Origin: Thelonectria olida
Taxonomy: Eukaryota > Ascomycota > Sordariomycetes > Hypocreales > Nectriaceae
Assembly: GCA_020736575.1 (NCBI GenBank)
Contig: JAGPYM010000034.1
Location: 1 to 64,000 of the forward strand
Direction of reading: 5' to 3'
Length of the DNA stretch: 64,000 bases
Shown: positions 13,346-24,258 of the stretch, one piece after another
How the letters are laid out: each line of letters opens with the position of its first letter
Position numbering within the stretch: the first letter of the stretch is position 1
Made by a program: the position numbers and the translations under genes
The notes under the pieces: generated by a model
Database searches by the model: none
The model's input: the letters and a program-made list of their open reading frames with translations, nothing else
Told to the model about the DNA's origin: nothing

Positions 13346-14404
13346 CTTGGTCTTTTACTTAATCCTAGTATTACTAGTAAAAGTTTTTTAGTAGGTGCTA
13401 TATATAGGTGAGGTGTTCTGGTAGTTCCTATATATTTTCTAATATAATATATCCTTTCTATTTAATAAGGTACTTAACTTGCCTGTTTTTTTTTATTATT
13501 TTAAGGATTTCTTTTGCTTTATATTTTTTAGGGTTTTTAATTTCAGTTTCCAGTTTGTTCCCTATTTTAATTATAATTATTCCTTCTATTAGTTTAAGTA
13601 TGGAAATATAAAAGGTTAGGTAGTGTTTTAATTTTAAGTCTAGTTTATAGTTATTTTTTAAGATTTTTTCTAAAATTTTATAGGGTCTAATATATTTATA
13701 ATTAAGTTTTTTATTTAGTCTTTTTATATTAATGTTTTTTATAGCAAGGAGTATTATATCTCCCTTTAAGAAGGTTAGTCCTTTTAACCTTTTCTAATTA
13801 TAATATTTTTTATATATTTTCTAAATAAAAGAAAGTTCTATATATATTTCTTTATGCAAATTCTTAAGTTAATCTGCTATAAGGATAGCTGCTAGTGTAA
13901 GTAGTCTGTTTTTTAAATCTTTATAAGTATTAGGGGTAAATCTAAAGTTTATATAGCTTGGTATAATTTTAATATTTTTATTAGTTGCTATATTATATGC
14001 TAGTTATGCTATTAGTAACTTTTTAACCTAATTGTTTTAAATGTAATTAATATAGTAATAAAAGTAGGTTTTTAAAATTTAATTTATTTATTTAGTCTAT
14101 CTATTAACTTATGGTCTTTAAGTAGTAGTTAACTTGTAGTTTAGTCTGATCCTTACTATAAGGCACTACTAAAAGTTTAAGAAAAAGGGTGGTTCTCTAT
14201 TTAAAATGATTGTATTAGGTAGTTTGTATATGCTAATAATATTTTATAAAAAGATATAAGAAAATTCTTCTATATTAATTACTTTTTAATATAAAATAAA
14301 ATAAGAAAATTTAATAAGTCTATTAATAATAACTAGAATGCTATTATAAGTTATACTTATAATAGGGTCTAATAATAGGGGTAATTTTATAATAAAGTCT
14401 ATTA

Positions 14405-15970
14405 TAATTAAATCTTATAGTCGTTTTACAATTGGTATAAGTTATAATTTTCTATAAGGTTTATATTATTTTACTTTTATCTTATTATAAATAAGGCACT
14501 ATTTAATAATTTTCTTAACTATTTTTTTAACTTTAGGAAATAAGAATATTATTTTAATTTATTTAAGGGTTTTATTAATTCTTTAGTATTTATAGAGTGG
14601 GTATTTGTGAATTTCCTATATAAGGTCCTCTTATAAGTGTTCTAGTACTTATTATTTATTTATTTTTTTATTGCTTAGTAACTGTTTATTATATTTTAAG
14701 ATCTATTTAAATAGTAGATTTCCCTATTTTATTATATGTATTACTATAAGGGTGTTATTAATAGGGGTTCTTCCTATTATCCTTAGAGTAAGGCCTTTAT
14801 TCTTTAAGTACTAATTGTAATAGAAGTAGTTATTTAGTCTAGCTCCTTCCTATTAGAAATTCTTATTAAAGAAATTCTAGAATTATAAGTTGTCCTATTT
14901 CTTATAGTACTTAATAGTTTAATAATAGTATTTAATAAATTCATTTTATAGTTTTTAGGGTAGGTAGATTATTCCTTAATAGGTAATTATTTCTAATATT
15001 AAGTTAATCCAGTCTACTTATTTAATAATAAGTTGTTTAAGCTTATCTCTAGTAATTAACTATTAGATGTATTCCTTTTATTATTCTATTAAATATTTAA
15101 GGATATATTAAATAGTAGTAGTTATAATATACTTTTATTTAAGGTGTCCTTTAGGCGTGAAAGTTAGTAGTTATTCTTCTATTTTAATTTTGCCTATATT
15201 AAAGTCTGGTTATTAGCTAATAGTATTAGCTTTATTATTCTCTAATCCTTTCTTATATTTAATAATATAATTAAATTCTAATAGGTATTTAGTATATTTA
15301 AATTATTATCTGCTAATTATTAAATAGTAATAAAATATAAGATATTTTTATAATTTATATAACTATAACTAATAGTACTTTCTAGTAGATATTATTAAAA
15401 TTTTAAAAGCTTAAATATTATAAGGAACTCTTTATTATATATAGGGTAGTTAAGCTTTATTTTATATAACTTATAAAAGTAGAATACTATTAGATATAAC
15501 TTTCTATTATTATTATATTATCTAATCTGGGCTTTTAGGGTAAAATTTAAAGAGTTTATTTCTAATTTAATAAGTTATATAAGGTTAAATATTTTAAATA
15601 CTAGTTTATTAAAATAAGGTTTTTAATTTTATTAAATACTTTTTAAATATTAGGTTTCTAAATAAATAGTTAATCCTTTTTTATTAATTTAGTAAGTGGT
15701 GCAGCTAGTTTCTTAAAATCTTTAAGAAACTTATAATAATAGTTTGTAAATCCTAAAAAGGCTTATACTTTTTAACTAACTTTAGTTTCTTCTAGTTCTT
15801 AATTACTAAAAGTTTCTTTAGGTCTATTTATATCTTATTATAGGAGATAATATATCCTAGAAATTCCACTTTTAAGGTGTGGAAATGACTTTTCTCTAGT
15901 TTAACTAGCAGTTTAGCTTCTTTAAGAGCTTATAATACCTTATAAATATATTTTATATGTTTTCTTTTAT
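14405..15970 (-). pseudogene. gypsy pol relic (reverse transcriptase to integrase)
   Basis: Minus-strand fragments are clear. AKLLVKLEKSHFHTLKVEFL then GYIIS (about 15,843-15,930) is the segment after the reverse transcriptase catalytic loop, and AFLGFTNYYYKFLKDFKK then LAAPLTKL (about 15,679-15,765) is its C-terminal end. Further downstream (14,405-14,640) comes the integrase zinc-binding part, with EIHKYPLY, FPKVKKIVKKIIK and YKPYRKL. Stops fall at positions where the family has Trp, Gln or Arg, as RIP predicts. The full pol relic extends beyond these limits on both sides (about 13.4-17.5 kb) but I can name residues only here. Confidence 0.78.
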
Positions 15971-18900
15971 TTTAAAAAAGATAAGAATATTATTAAAATA
16001 GTATATTATAAATATATTTAAGTATTTTTATAATATATTATTAATTATTTATTAAAATATTATTAGTATATTAATAAGACTAAAAGGTATAATAAGATAT
16101 TTATAAAGCTTAAAATTTATTTTAAAGGCAGTTTTTTATTTATATTCTTTTTTAATACAAATAAGATTATAAGCTCCCTTTAGATCTAATATAGTAAAGT
16201 ACTTTATTTTATAAAGTTAGTCTTTTAGTTTATTAATTAGAAGTAAGGGTATTTTATTTTTAATAGTAATATTATTAAGCTTATAGTAATTTATAATAAG
16301 TTAGAGCTTTTTATTCTTTTTAGGAATAAATATAATTAAATAGCCTGCTTCTAATTTAGAAATCTTAATATATTTTTTTTTAATATTTTTTTAAAGTAAT
16401 TCTTAAACTTATATAGCTATATTTTATTAAGGTTATAAATGGGGTAGAATGTAGTTAATATTTCGTCTTTAAGTTAAATCTTATAATCCTATTAAAAATA
16501 CTCTAGTAGATTTATTTTTAGTTTTTTAGCAAATAGTTTCTTATAAACTTAGTATTATACTAGTATATTCTTAAGTCTATTATTAATTAGTGCCTCTTTT
16601 TATTACTTAAAGTCTTTATTTATTTATATAAATATTTTCTTAAGAAATATAATTGTTTATTATATTTATTATACTTGCCCTTTTTTATATTTATATTATA
16701 TTTCTTTTAAAAGTTATATTTTTCTATAAGTTAGGGAGTGTTTTTATTATTACTCTATTATACTTTTTATCTTTTTAATAGAAGTTTAAAATCTTATATT
16801 ATTTAAATTATTATTTATATTATTAGCTATATTACTTTAAAAGGTTTATATTTAGCTAATATACTAACTAATAAGGGGGTTATATTAATAAAGCTATAAG
16901 TAACCTAAAAGTAAGTTATATTTTTAAAGGGGTATAATATTAAAATTAACTCCTAATTCTTTCTTTTAATAAACACTTTAAAGTAATTAATCTTATAAGT
17001 AACTTGTCTATTTTTATATTTAAATAGTTTTCCTTTTATATTAGATATCCTATAAGGTATATCCTTATCTTTTTATAGTAGCTTAAAATAGTTAACTACT
17101 TGTGGATTAACTCTATTTATTTTTACTCTATTATTTACTAATATAATAAACTATTATCCCTTAATTTATACTTATAGTATTATTTATTATTATAGTAATA
17201 TATTATTAGGTCTTTATATTATATATAGAGCTCTTTTTAAAGGTTTTGCAAATTTCTCCTACTTTAGCCGGCCCTATAGCTCTATTATAGGTAGCATTTA
17301 TTATCTTTTAACTATTTATATATATTCTTAACCTATTATTCTATAGTCTTATTTTATAAAGCGCGTATACTATAGGGTTGTATAAGTTATTTCTAATATA
17401 TTTAATACCAATTTACTATCTTAGCTTGTTTATATATAAGGCATTTTTAATATTAATATTTAAGTATATTATATATTCTATTTATACACTTTCTAGGTAG
17501 GGGGTGTATGCAGTTTATAAGAATAGTAATATTTAAGTATAGTAACTAGTTTATATTTCTCCAGTTTATAAGGTTAGCAGTTTAATACTATTATTTTATA
17601 AAATATGGCCCTATTTATATTAGGTAGTAGTTATTTTAGGCTTTATATAGTAAGTATTATATATATATATAATTATAATATAATACTTATAAAATTATAT
17701 AATAGTTAGGGTATATTAGGTTTAAAATAGGTATATTATTATTATAAATTAGTAAGGTTTGTAATTTCTTATTTAGATTATTTATTAGTTTGTATATAAA
17801 TATAAAGTTTTTAATAGTAACCCTTTATCTTCTAATAATTAACTTATAAATTAGGTAAACTTATTATAATTCTTTTTAATATTTTCTTTTAAACTAGTAT
17901 TATTAGTTTTAGGAATTACTTTCTCTTTTAGTAACTTATAGATTTATATTTATTATATTAGAATACTATTAGTAAGCGAGTTTAGGAATATATACTAAAT
18001 GTAATAGATAGTTTTAATTTTTAAGCTTATTTATAATTTAATATTATAAGAAATAGTTTAGGAATATTATTTCCTACTTGGATTATAAGTTCCTATTTAA
18101 CTAGGTTAATAAGGTCTTAGTCTGCTAGATTTAAATTAAGGGCTTTTATAATAGTCTAGCTTATATAGCTATTTTATTAAGGTTATATTAAGTGGCTATA
18201 TGCTTTAATAAGTTATTATAATATTTTATTATAAATAATATTACTTCCTTAGGGCTTAGGGTTTACTCTTATAAGTTATTATAAGGGTTTTTAAATTGTT
18301 TGCCTTTAGAGCGATTTTATAAGTGGTATAAGTGTTTATTCTATAGGCTTTATAAAATTAAATATATTTTATCTGTTTTTAAGCTTTTTATTATATTATA
18401 TAAGGTGCGATTAGAAAGCTTATTTTTAATTAAAAGTGCTAATCTATTCTTCCATAGCTTGGAAAATAGGGTAGTTAATAATATCTAGTTCTTTCTTATA
18501 GTAGTATAAGTTATTATTAGTAAGAATGACTTTATTAAGAGAGCTAGATTTTAATTAATTATAGCTGCTTTAGGTTATTACTAGTATTTTCCTTAGGATG
18601 TTTTAATTGGGTTTTTTACCCTTAGGTGTATTAATTAGTACTTTTACCTATTTTTTATTTTTATAAATCTAGTAATCTCCTAGGTAGGTTTTATTATATA
18701 TAGTAAGTTGCATTTTCTATTCTTCTTTTTACTAAGGCTTGCGGGGGTAGTATCTATTATTCTTACTATTCTTATAAATAAGATAATTATTATTATAATA
18801 TACTATTTAGTATATTAGGGCATACTTCTAGGGTTTAAGATACTAGTTAATTTTACTATTAATATAAATATAATAGTTTTTATATATATATATTACTTAA

Positions 18901-19071
18901 TATTATAAGGCGTACTTATATTATTTATTATAATTTATAATAGTTACTACTAGGGTTCTAATAGCTATTCTAACTGCTATTTATAGTTCGTCCTATTAGT
19001 TAGTATTATTTAGGCGTCTCTTACCTTTTAGGATAGGCTTAAACTTCTGGTTAGTTTTATTAGAGTTTTAA

Positions 19072-19113
19072 CACTTACTTTTAAAATGTCCCTTTTTTTT
19101 ATAGTTCTAATAA
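19072..19113 (-). pseudogene. gag CCHC zinc-knuckle relic of gypsy copy B
   Basis: The minus strand reads Y-x2-Y-K-K-K-G-H-F-K-S-K-C, that is C-x2-C-x4-H-x4-C in which the first two Cys codons (TGT) have become TAT. This places the end of gag here. The rest of gag lies to the right, interrupted by the DNA transposon at 19,426-21,285. Confidence 0.6.
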
Positions 19114-19425
19114 GTAATTTGCAAGTAATCTCGCTAAGTGGCTCCAAGCTTTATAGGTTTTAAGTTTATATTATAGGAGGTATTATTTTAATAGGCTCTT
19201 CCTTTTCCCTTATTATTCTTTATTTAATACTAGTTAGGGTAATAAGGGTTATAAGAAGTATTTTATCTTATATGTTATTCTTAGGCCTTCTCTCTTTTGC
19301 ATTTATACTATCTTTTATTAATTTTAATAGCTATAGTAATAAATTCTATAAGGGTCTTAGGGCGTTTTACTTTATAGATCTTATTTTTAACTTCTTTTTT
19401 AAATTTCTAATAGTAGATTTCTATA

Positions 19426-19474
19426 ACGTACATGATAAGCGAGTCGGAAATACAAGCGAGTCGGAAAAAAATCC
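19426..19474 (+). repeat. Left terminal inverted repeat (49 bp)
   Basis: Identical to the reverse complement of 21,237-21,285. It contains two direct copies of AAGCGAGTCGGAAA spaced 16 bp apart, which are plausible paired binding sites for the transposase's helix-turn-helix domains. Confidence 0.93.
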
Positions 19475-19531
19475 TCACCCTCCAGATAGAATTCTAGATA
19501 AAATCAAAATAAAGCCTTAAATCAATTGAAA

Positions 19532-21187
19532 CTAATCGCTATTCTCTTCTCCAGATATTTCAACAACAATCTGACATGTTCTTGAGTTATGACCAGCCTT
19601 ACTACATATTCCACACCGCCTTTCCCTCGCCGCCCCCGACCTTCCCCGATCACCACTTCTCGATAATTCCGCCCTCACCTGCGCATCAACGTCTTTCTGA
19701 TTAATCTCATCCTTCCCCTCACCTACAGTCATCTTCCCTCCATTTCGCAGCCGGGTTCTTTTCGCTCTGCGCCGCTTGCTAAGGGTCTCATTTGACTGTC
19801 GAAGGTCCTGGACCTCAGACTCTAATAAGCTCATCTTATGCATTATTGCCTTTGTTCCCTTAGTCAATGACTTCAGGGCCTCAAGAATAGACGCAGGTGA
19901 GCTACTCTGATGCCTTTTGATTCGTCTTTCGAGGTATTCAGACTGTGAGCTAGCCTCAAGCACTGTCTTTGGTGTCTTAGAAACCCAAGGGTCGGGGAGG
20001 CCGACCTCCTCTCTAATCGGTGTTGGAGTCCGTAGCTGCACGTCAAGCTTCGATATGACATTTTCTGGGTTCAAGGGAACAAGTCCCGCCCCTCGAAAAC
20101 CTCCCTCAATATTACTCCTTGTCATCGCGGCTTCGTGGGCGGCACAAAAGGCCGGGAAGAAGTCGGTCTTGGAAACATGGGTTATCGAGCACCTGATCAG
20201 ATGCTCGATTTCTCGACCATATGCCTTTTTGAGCGGACCAAAGCACCCGACGTCAAGAGGCTGGAGTAGATGAGACGAATGAGCCGGCATACACAGCGTG
20301 ATGATGTGGTTGCCTTCGCAATATTTCTCAAAGTCGACCGAGTGGTGGCTGTCATGCCCATCGAGGATCAGAAGACGATAGCGACCGGTTGATCGGGCCT
20401 TGGTGTGTTGATCGAAGTGTTTGAGCCACTCAAGACCTGTATCATTGTCGGTCCAGCCATTATGAGTCGTCGCAATAGCCCAATCGTCCGGGAGGTTGCT
20501 TTCTTGGTACCAATTAGCGAGGTGATATTGGCCCGCAACCACGATGAACGGCGCGATCACCCAGCCTTCGGCATTGATCGCCTGAATGGCCGTAACCCAT
20601 TCCCGGTTTCCAGGCTGCACTGATTTCGCCTTTCCACGTCTTTCTGCGCCCGTGACAACCATTCCGCTTGCAATGATGCCCATCATAAAGCCAGTCTCGT
20701 CAAAGTTGTAGATGTCAGCTAGGTTGATACCGTATTTCGCGATTGTGTTCTCCACGAGCCTGAACCAATGGCGAATAATGGCCGGATCTTCGCATTTAGC
20801 CCTCTGATAATCGTATCTACGATTAAAACGCGTCTTTAGGTCTGGTTGTCGCCTGACGAAGTTGGAAGCCCAGCGCTTGCCGACGGGTGACGCGTCGCGG
20901 TCGGCGAGCAGTCGGTTGGCCATTTCTTCCACACCACGAAGCCGAGGGGGAAACCCTCGAGAGTCTAGGTCGATAATATATTCAATAATGATCTGTTCCT
21001 CTAGATCGGATAGTTTGCGTGAATTCGGGATAATATCGCCTCGAGAAGGTTTGCCATAATATCGATCATAGAGGGTGCTAGGCGGGACTTTATATATCCT
21101 TGCAGCGGGATAGATGCGTAATTTTGGGTCGTTTCGAAGAGCCTGAAGGGCGAGGATAATATTTTTCTCTTTGCTTAACTGTGGCAT
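19532..21187 (-). CDS. Pogo/Fot1-type transposase, intact, 551 aa
   Basis: DDE-superfamily transposase that would cut and paste the surrounding element. An N-terminal psq-type helix-turn-helix (about residues 5-50; AARIYKVPPSTLYDR) and a CENP-B/Tc5-type DNA-binding region (about 60-125; RGFPPRL, GKRWASNFVRRQPDLKTR) come first. The catalytic domain shows IYNFDETGF (D163), LLILDGHDSH (D276) and LLQPLDVGCFGPLKK (D312): 35 residues separate the last two Asp, the DD35D spacing of Fot1/pogo. A helical stretch (about 440-475), a basic stretch and a C-terminal CCHC knuckle (C525, C528, H533, C538) end the protein. No stops or frameshifts; length is usual for the family. The ATG follows the right terminal repeat closely, and no in-frame upstream start exists inside the element. 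Confidence 0.95.
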   Translation of the reverse strand: MPQLSKEKNIILALQALRNDPKLRIYPAARIYKVPPSTLYDRYYGKPSRGDIIPNSRKLSDLEEQIIIEYIIDLDSRGFPPRLRGVEEMANRLLADRDASPVGKRWASNFVRRQPDLKTRFNRRYDYQRAKCEDPAIIRHWFRLVENTIAKYGINLADIYNFDETGFMMGIIASGMVVTGAERRGKAKSVQPGNREWVTAIQAINAEGWVIAPFIVVAGQYHLANWYQESNLPDDWAIATTHNGWTDNDTGLEWLKHFDQHTKARSTGRYRLLILDGHDSHHSVDFEKYCEGNHIITLCMPAHSSHLLQPLDVGCFGPLKKAYGREIEHLIRCSITHVSKTDFFPAFCAAHEAAMTRSNIEGGFRGAGLVPLNPENVISKLDVQLRTPTPIREEVGLPDPWVSKTPKTVLEASSQSEYLERRIKRHQSSSPASILEALKSLTKGTKAIMHKMSLLESEVQDLRQSNETLSKRRRAKRTRLRNGGKMTVGEGKDEINQKDVDAQVRAELSRSGDRGRSGAARERRCGICSKAGHNSRTCQIVVEISGEENSD

Positions 21188-21236
21188 ACTTGGTGGTTGA
21201 GAAATAATTGATTAAAGGAAAATGAAGGTGGTTGGG

Positions 21237-21285
21237 GGATTTTTTTCCGACTCGCTTGTATTTCCGACTCGCTTATCATGTACGT
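21237..21285 (-). repeat. Right terminal inverted repeat (49 bp)
   Basis: Perfect mirror of the left repeat, with the same internal direct repeats. It lies 49 bp upstream of the transposase start codon, so the repeat probably also overlaps the promoter. Confidence 0.93.
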
Positions 21286-21967
21286 TAAGTATATTATTAT
21301 TCTATTTAAATTTAGTTGTAATTTATTAAAATGTAATAGAATAGGTAGTAGTAGACTTAAGTTATTTAATCTAATAGATATTAGTAGCTACTTAGCACTC
21401 TTTATTAACTATTTTAAATATATTTTTAAATGCAGTTTTAAAATTATCCTATTTTAAGAAGATATTAATTATATTCTAATCTTAACTAATATTATTATTA
21501 TACTTAAGGTAGTCTCTTATAATAGGTTTAAACTAAATAGCTATAGTTCCCTTTATATAACTATAGGCATATATAACCCTTCTTTTAGCTGAGGTAAGTT
21601 TATATAGAAACTATTAGAAATAGATTTTAAAATATATAAGAAAAGGTATAATATTTTTAAAAGTTCTATTAAAAGGTTCCTGTTAAGGTAGTTTAACTAC
21701 TTTACTAGAGTTATATTCTCCATTCTATTAAACAGTTAGGGCTTATTATCTTTAGTTCTACATCTAAATATAGAGTTAGTTAATTAAGTTCTAAAGTTAC
21801 TAGACTTTAATAGTAACCTCTATATTATTAGGTAGAGTATTATAAGCTAGGGGCAAGTTATTTAATATAGGGTTAAAAGTGTTAGTAGGTTGACTTCTAA
21901 ATATAATTATAATAGTATAATATTACTTAAAATAATATAATAACCTTCTAAATAAGAGCTTTTAATA

Positions 21968-22345
21968 TATAATAATCTAGTTAATTTCTAATAAATAAGA
22001 CTAAAGGGTTCTAGGTTTATATTAGTAAAGAAATTAGGGCATTAAGGTCTAAGTAATATAGTAGGTTATTATATTTAATAATATACTTAAAGTAAATAAG
22101 TATAATTAAGTTATATTAAAAGCTAAAGAGCTATATTTTATCTAATATGCTAAATAAATATATTTATATATTAAAAGTGTTTTCCTTAGATTATAGTTAA
22201 AGCTATAAGCCTTTTTTTAGATTATAATTATAAGAGTGATTTAAACACTTAGATTGCATTTAGAGAGGTGATCCTTTAGCAATTAGGTAATAAAAGTGGG
22301 GCTATTTCCTAGCATGTAATAGAGTGGCTGTCACGGGCTGTAACA
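21968..22345 (-). repeat. 5' LTR of gypsy copy B
   Basis: About 378 bp, ending TGTAACA at 22,345 on the plus strand. It keeps more unmutated positions than the LTR at 10,015 (for example GTGGGGCTATTTCCTAGCATG). In minus-strand polarity it is the 5' LTR and would have carried the promoter. Confidence 0.78.
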
Positions 22346-23640
22346 AATAAGAAATTTAGCAGTTTATATTATTAGAAGTAAGACTATTAATATATTATAT
22401 TTTAATAGAGTAACTATTAATATTATAAAGGTTTTCTTTTAGTTATTTTAACTTCCACTTATTAAGAGAATTTAACTTAAAAACTATTATAATATAAATA
22501 AAGCTAGTATTATAAAGGGTTAAAAGTATAATAGCCTTATATTTAAAAGCTTAAAAAGGAAGATTATAATAGTTAAATAACTTAGATTATATTATTAAAT
22601 TATAATTATTAAATATATCTTAGCAGATAGTTAGATACTAAAGCTACTAGTAATATTTAAAAGGAAATTAGTCTAATAATAGTAGTTTTCTTTTAATATT
22701 AACTTTTTAAAAGATTAGAACTTTAAAGTAAGTAATTAAAACTAGACTTTTAATAAGATTATATTAAAATAGTTTAAAAATATTTTTATTTTATAAATAA
22801 TATTTAAAAAATAAAATAATAAGAGACTTCTTATTTTTAATAGCTATAATAGCTATTATACTAATAATTTTATATATAAATATTTTAAAAATAATATATA
22901 TTTAATATTTCTACTACTATATATATTTTATATTTTTTAACCTTTTAATATTTTAATTTTTAGCCCAATTAAAAACATATATTATTATAAGGTTAAAAAA
23001 CTTAATATTATTAATAAAATAATACTATTAGGAAAGATAATATTTCTATTATATTATTTAATAGCTAAAAAAGCTAAAATAATAAAATATAATATCCTAA
23101 CTAGCTAGAAAGGCTTAAGATTATAGCCTATTGCAATTATAAAGCTATTAATAAATCTAATAATTATAATAAAACCTAATACTATAAATATTATAATTAA
23201 AATAAAAAAAAACCCTTTAAAATATCTATTTAAAACACTTTAAATATTAAAGTAAGTTTATTATATATTATTATTACTTTCTCACTTAATAATACTAGAT
23301 AAAATAGCCTGGCTATTATTTTAAAAGATTAAAAAGTCTTTAAATTATAAAAATATTATATTAGCAGCCTATAATATCAAATTAGCATATCTATAAGTTA
23401 AAAACAATAAACTCTAACTAAAAAAAAAGTAAAAGGTACATCTAAACCTAAATAAGCAGTTTATATAAATCGATAAAGTTATAAGACTTAAAGAGCGGAT
23501 ATTCTAACTTTTAGACCCACTTAGAACGTCCTAAGAAGTCAGTTAATTAAAACTAGAAGATATATATTTCAAATAGCAGCTTGAATAGCTAGAAATATTA
23601 TCTATTCATTTCAATTATATTGTGTTATGGTTATATAAGG
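22346..23640. other. AT-rich RIP-like sequence right of the gypsy element
   Basis: Stop-rich A+T sequence up to the sharp composition change at about 23.6 kb. I looked here for the missing part of gypsy copy A and did not find it. No gene recognised. Confidence 0.6.
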
Positions 23641-23656
23641 CTTTTCCTAACCGTTA

Positions 23657-23698
23657 TAACTGCAGTTAGGGTGGCCGAGAACCCCGGGTGGCCGAGAA
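23657..23698 (+). repeat. Palindrome plus tandem 13-mer, possible solitary transposon end
   Basis: TAACTGCAGTTA (23,657-23,668) is a perfect 12-bp palindrome. It is followed directly by GGGTGGCCGAGAA twice (23,669-23,681 and 23,686-23,698) with a CCCC spacer. The layout (TA, then two short direct repeats) resembles the terminal repeats of the intact pogo-type element but with different sequence. I found no inverted partner, so this may be one end of a different, deleted element at the island's edge. Confidence 0.35.
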
Positions 23699-23699
23699 G

Positions 23700-24258
23700 T
23701 CGGTGCTCTAACTTAGTCAACTTCCCCGCGTGATGCTCAAGTCTCAGCTCCATATACAGATTACTACCGAATCTGTTAACCGCCTCGCTTATTTGCACGC
23801 TATTGAATTGCGACTATGGTTCCAGGCAAGCCGATTGTCAGTCCCCTGCACGTTGTGCCGCTATAGCCGCCCCAATTGGCCGACATCTCAACCTAGGCTG
23901 GAGAGCCGGGGTTGGGAGGGCCTGGACCCCTTCAGCCGCAAGCAAGGGACGGCAGCACCCTCAGCCCGAGCTCAGCCCGCCTCAGCCTGGACTCCGGGTT
24001 CCTCGGCTCCATCTCGTCAGTGGCAATAGCACAATCGACAACTTCGAGAGCTTGGGAGAGGAGAGGCCCAGTATTTATGCCAGTTAAGCCTCATTTCATG
24101 TTCCCATTCCTCCATTAAGGACTTGACCAGAGCCTTACTCAAACCTCGCTAAAGACTTCAACTACCAACACCACTCGAGTCCCTTTGACCATCCTCTTGC
24201 TGTCCGCTTCTTACCGTACCACCACTCTCATCATGCTCGTGCGCTGTATCAGTTGTTG
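23700..24258. other. Intergenic, promoter-like stretch without a supported gene
   Basis: Normal base composition. From about 24,060 the plus strand looks like a fungal promoter and leader: AGTATTTATGCC, then a long CT- and CA-rich stretch to an ATG at 24,234. The frame from that ATG runs into the 3' end of the minus-strand gene and I do not recognise it. Possibly the remaining 5' end of a gene cut off by rearrangement. Confidence 0.35.

Larger units (their letters stand above)
19426..21285 (-). mobile_element. Intact pogo/Fot1-type (Tc1/mariner superfamily) DNA transposon
   Basis: An 1,860-bp element with perfect 49-bp terminal inverted repeats, flanked on both sides by TA (19,424-19,425 and 21,286-21,287), the target duplication of this superfamily. 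It holds one gene, the transposase on the minus strand. Its base composition is normal, in sharp contrast to the AT-rich DNA on both sides, and it shows no RIP-type stops. It therefore arrived after the surrounding gypsy copy had been mutated. It looks complete and possibly autonomous. Confidence 0.93.
12228..22345 (-). mobile_element. Ty3/gypsy-type LTR retrotransposon (copy B), RIP-mutated
   Basis: Two similar LTRs (12,228-12,615 and 21,968-22,345) enclose about 8.3 kb of element sequence plus a 1,862-bp inserted DNA transposon with its TA duplication. Reading the minus strand from right to left gives a gag part with a CCHC knuckle relic (about 19,072-19,113), reverse transcriptase (about 15,679-15,970) and the integrase zinc-binding part (about 14,405-14,640), i.e. 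gag-RT-integrase, the Ty3/gypsy order. Every frame has stops of the kind made by C-to-T or G-to-A changes. The flanking 5-mers (ATTAA left, AATAA right) match at 4 of 5 positions, so a target duplication is possible but unproven. Confidence 0.8.

Noticed and set aside
19272..19520. 82-aa plus-strand ORF at the left transposon end
   Set aside because: It crosses the junction from AT-rich gypsy DNA into the terminal repeat; a chance frame.
19917..21059. Plus-strand ORFs opposite the transposase
   Set aside because: Shadows of the transposase gene with no motifs of their own.
22346..23640. Continuation of gypsy copy A beyond copy B
   Set aside because: By eye the sequence does not follow positions 14,408 onward of copy B, so the simple insertion-into-A model could not be confirmed.
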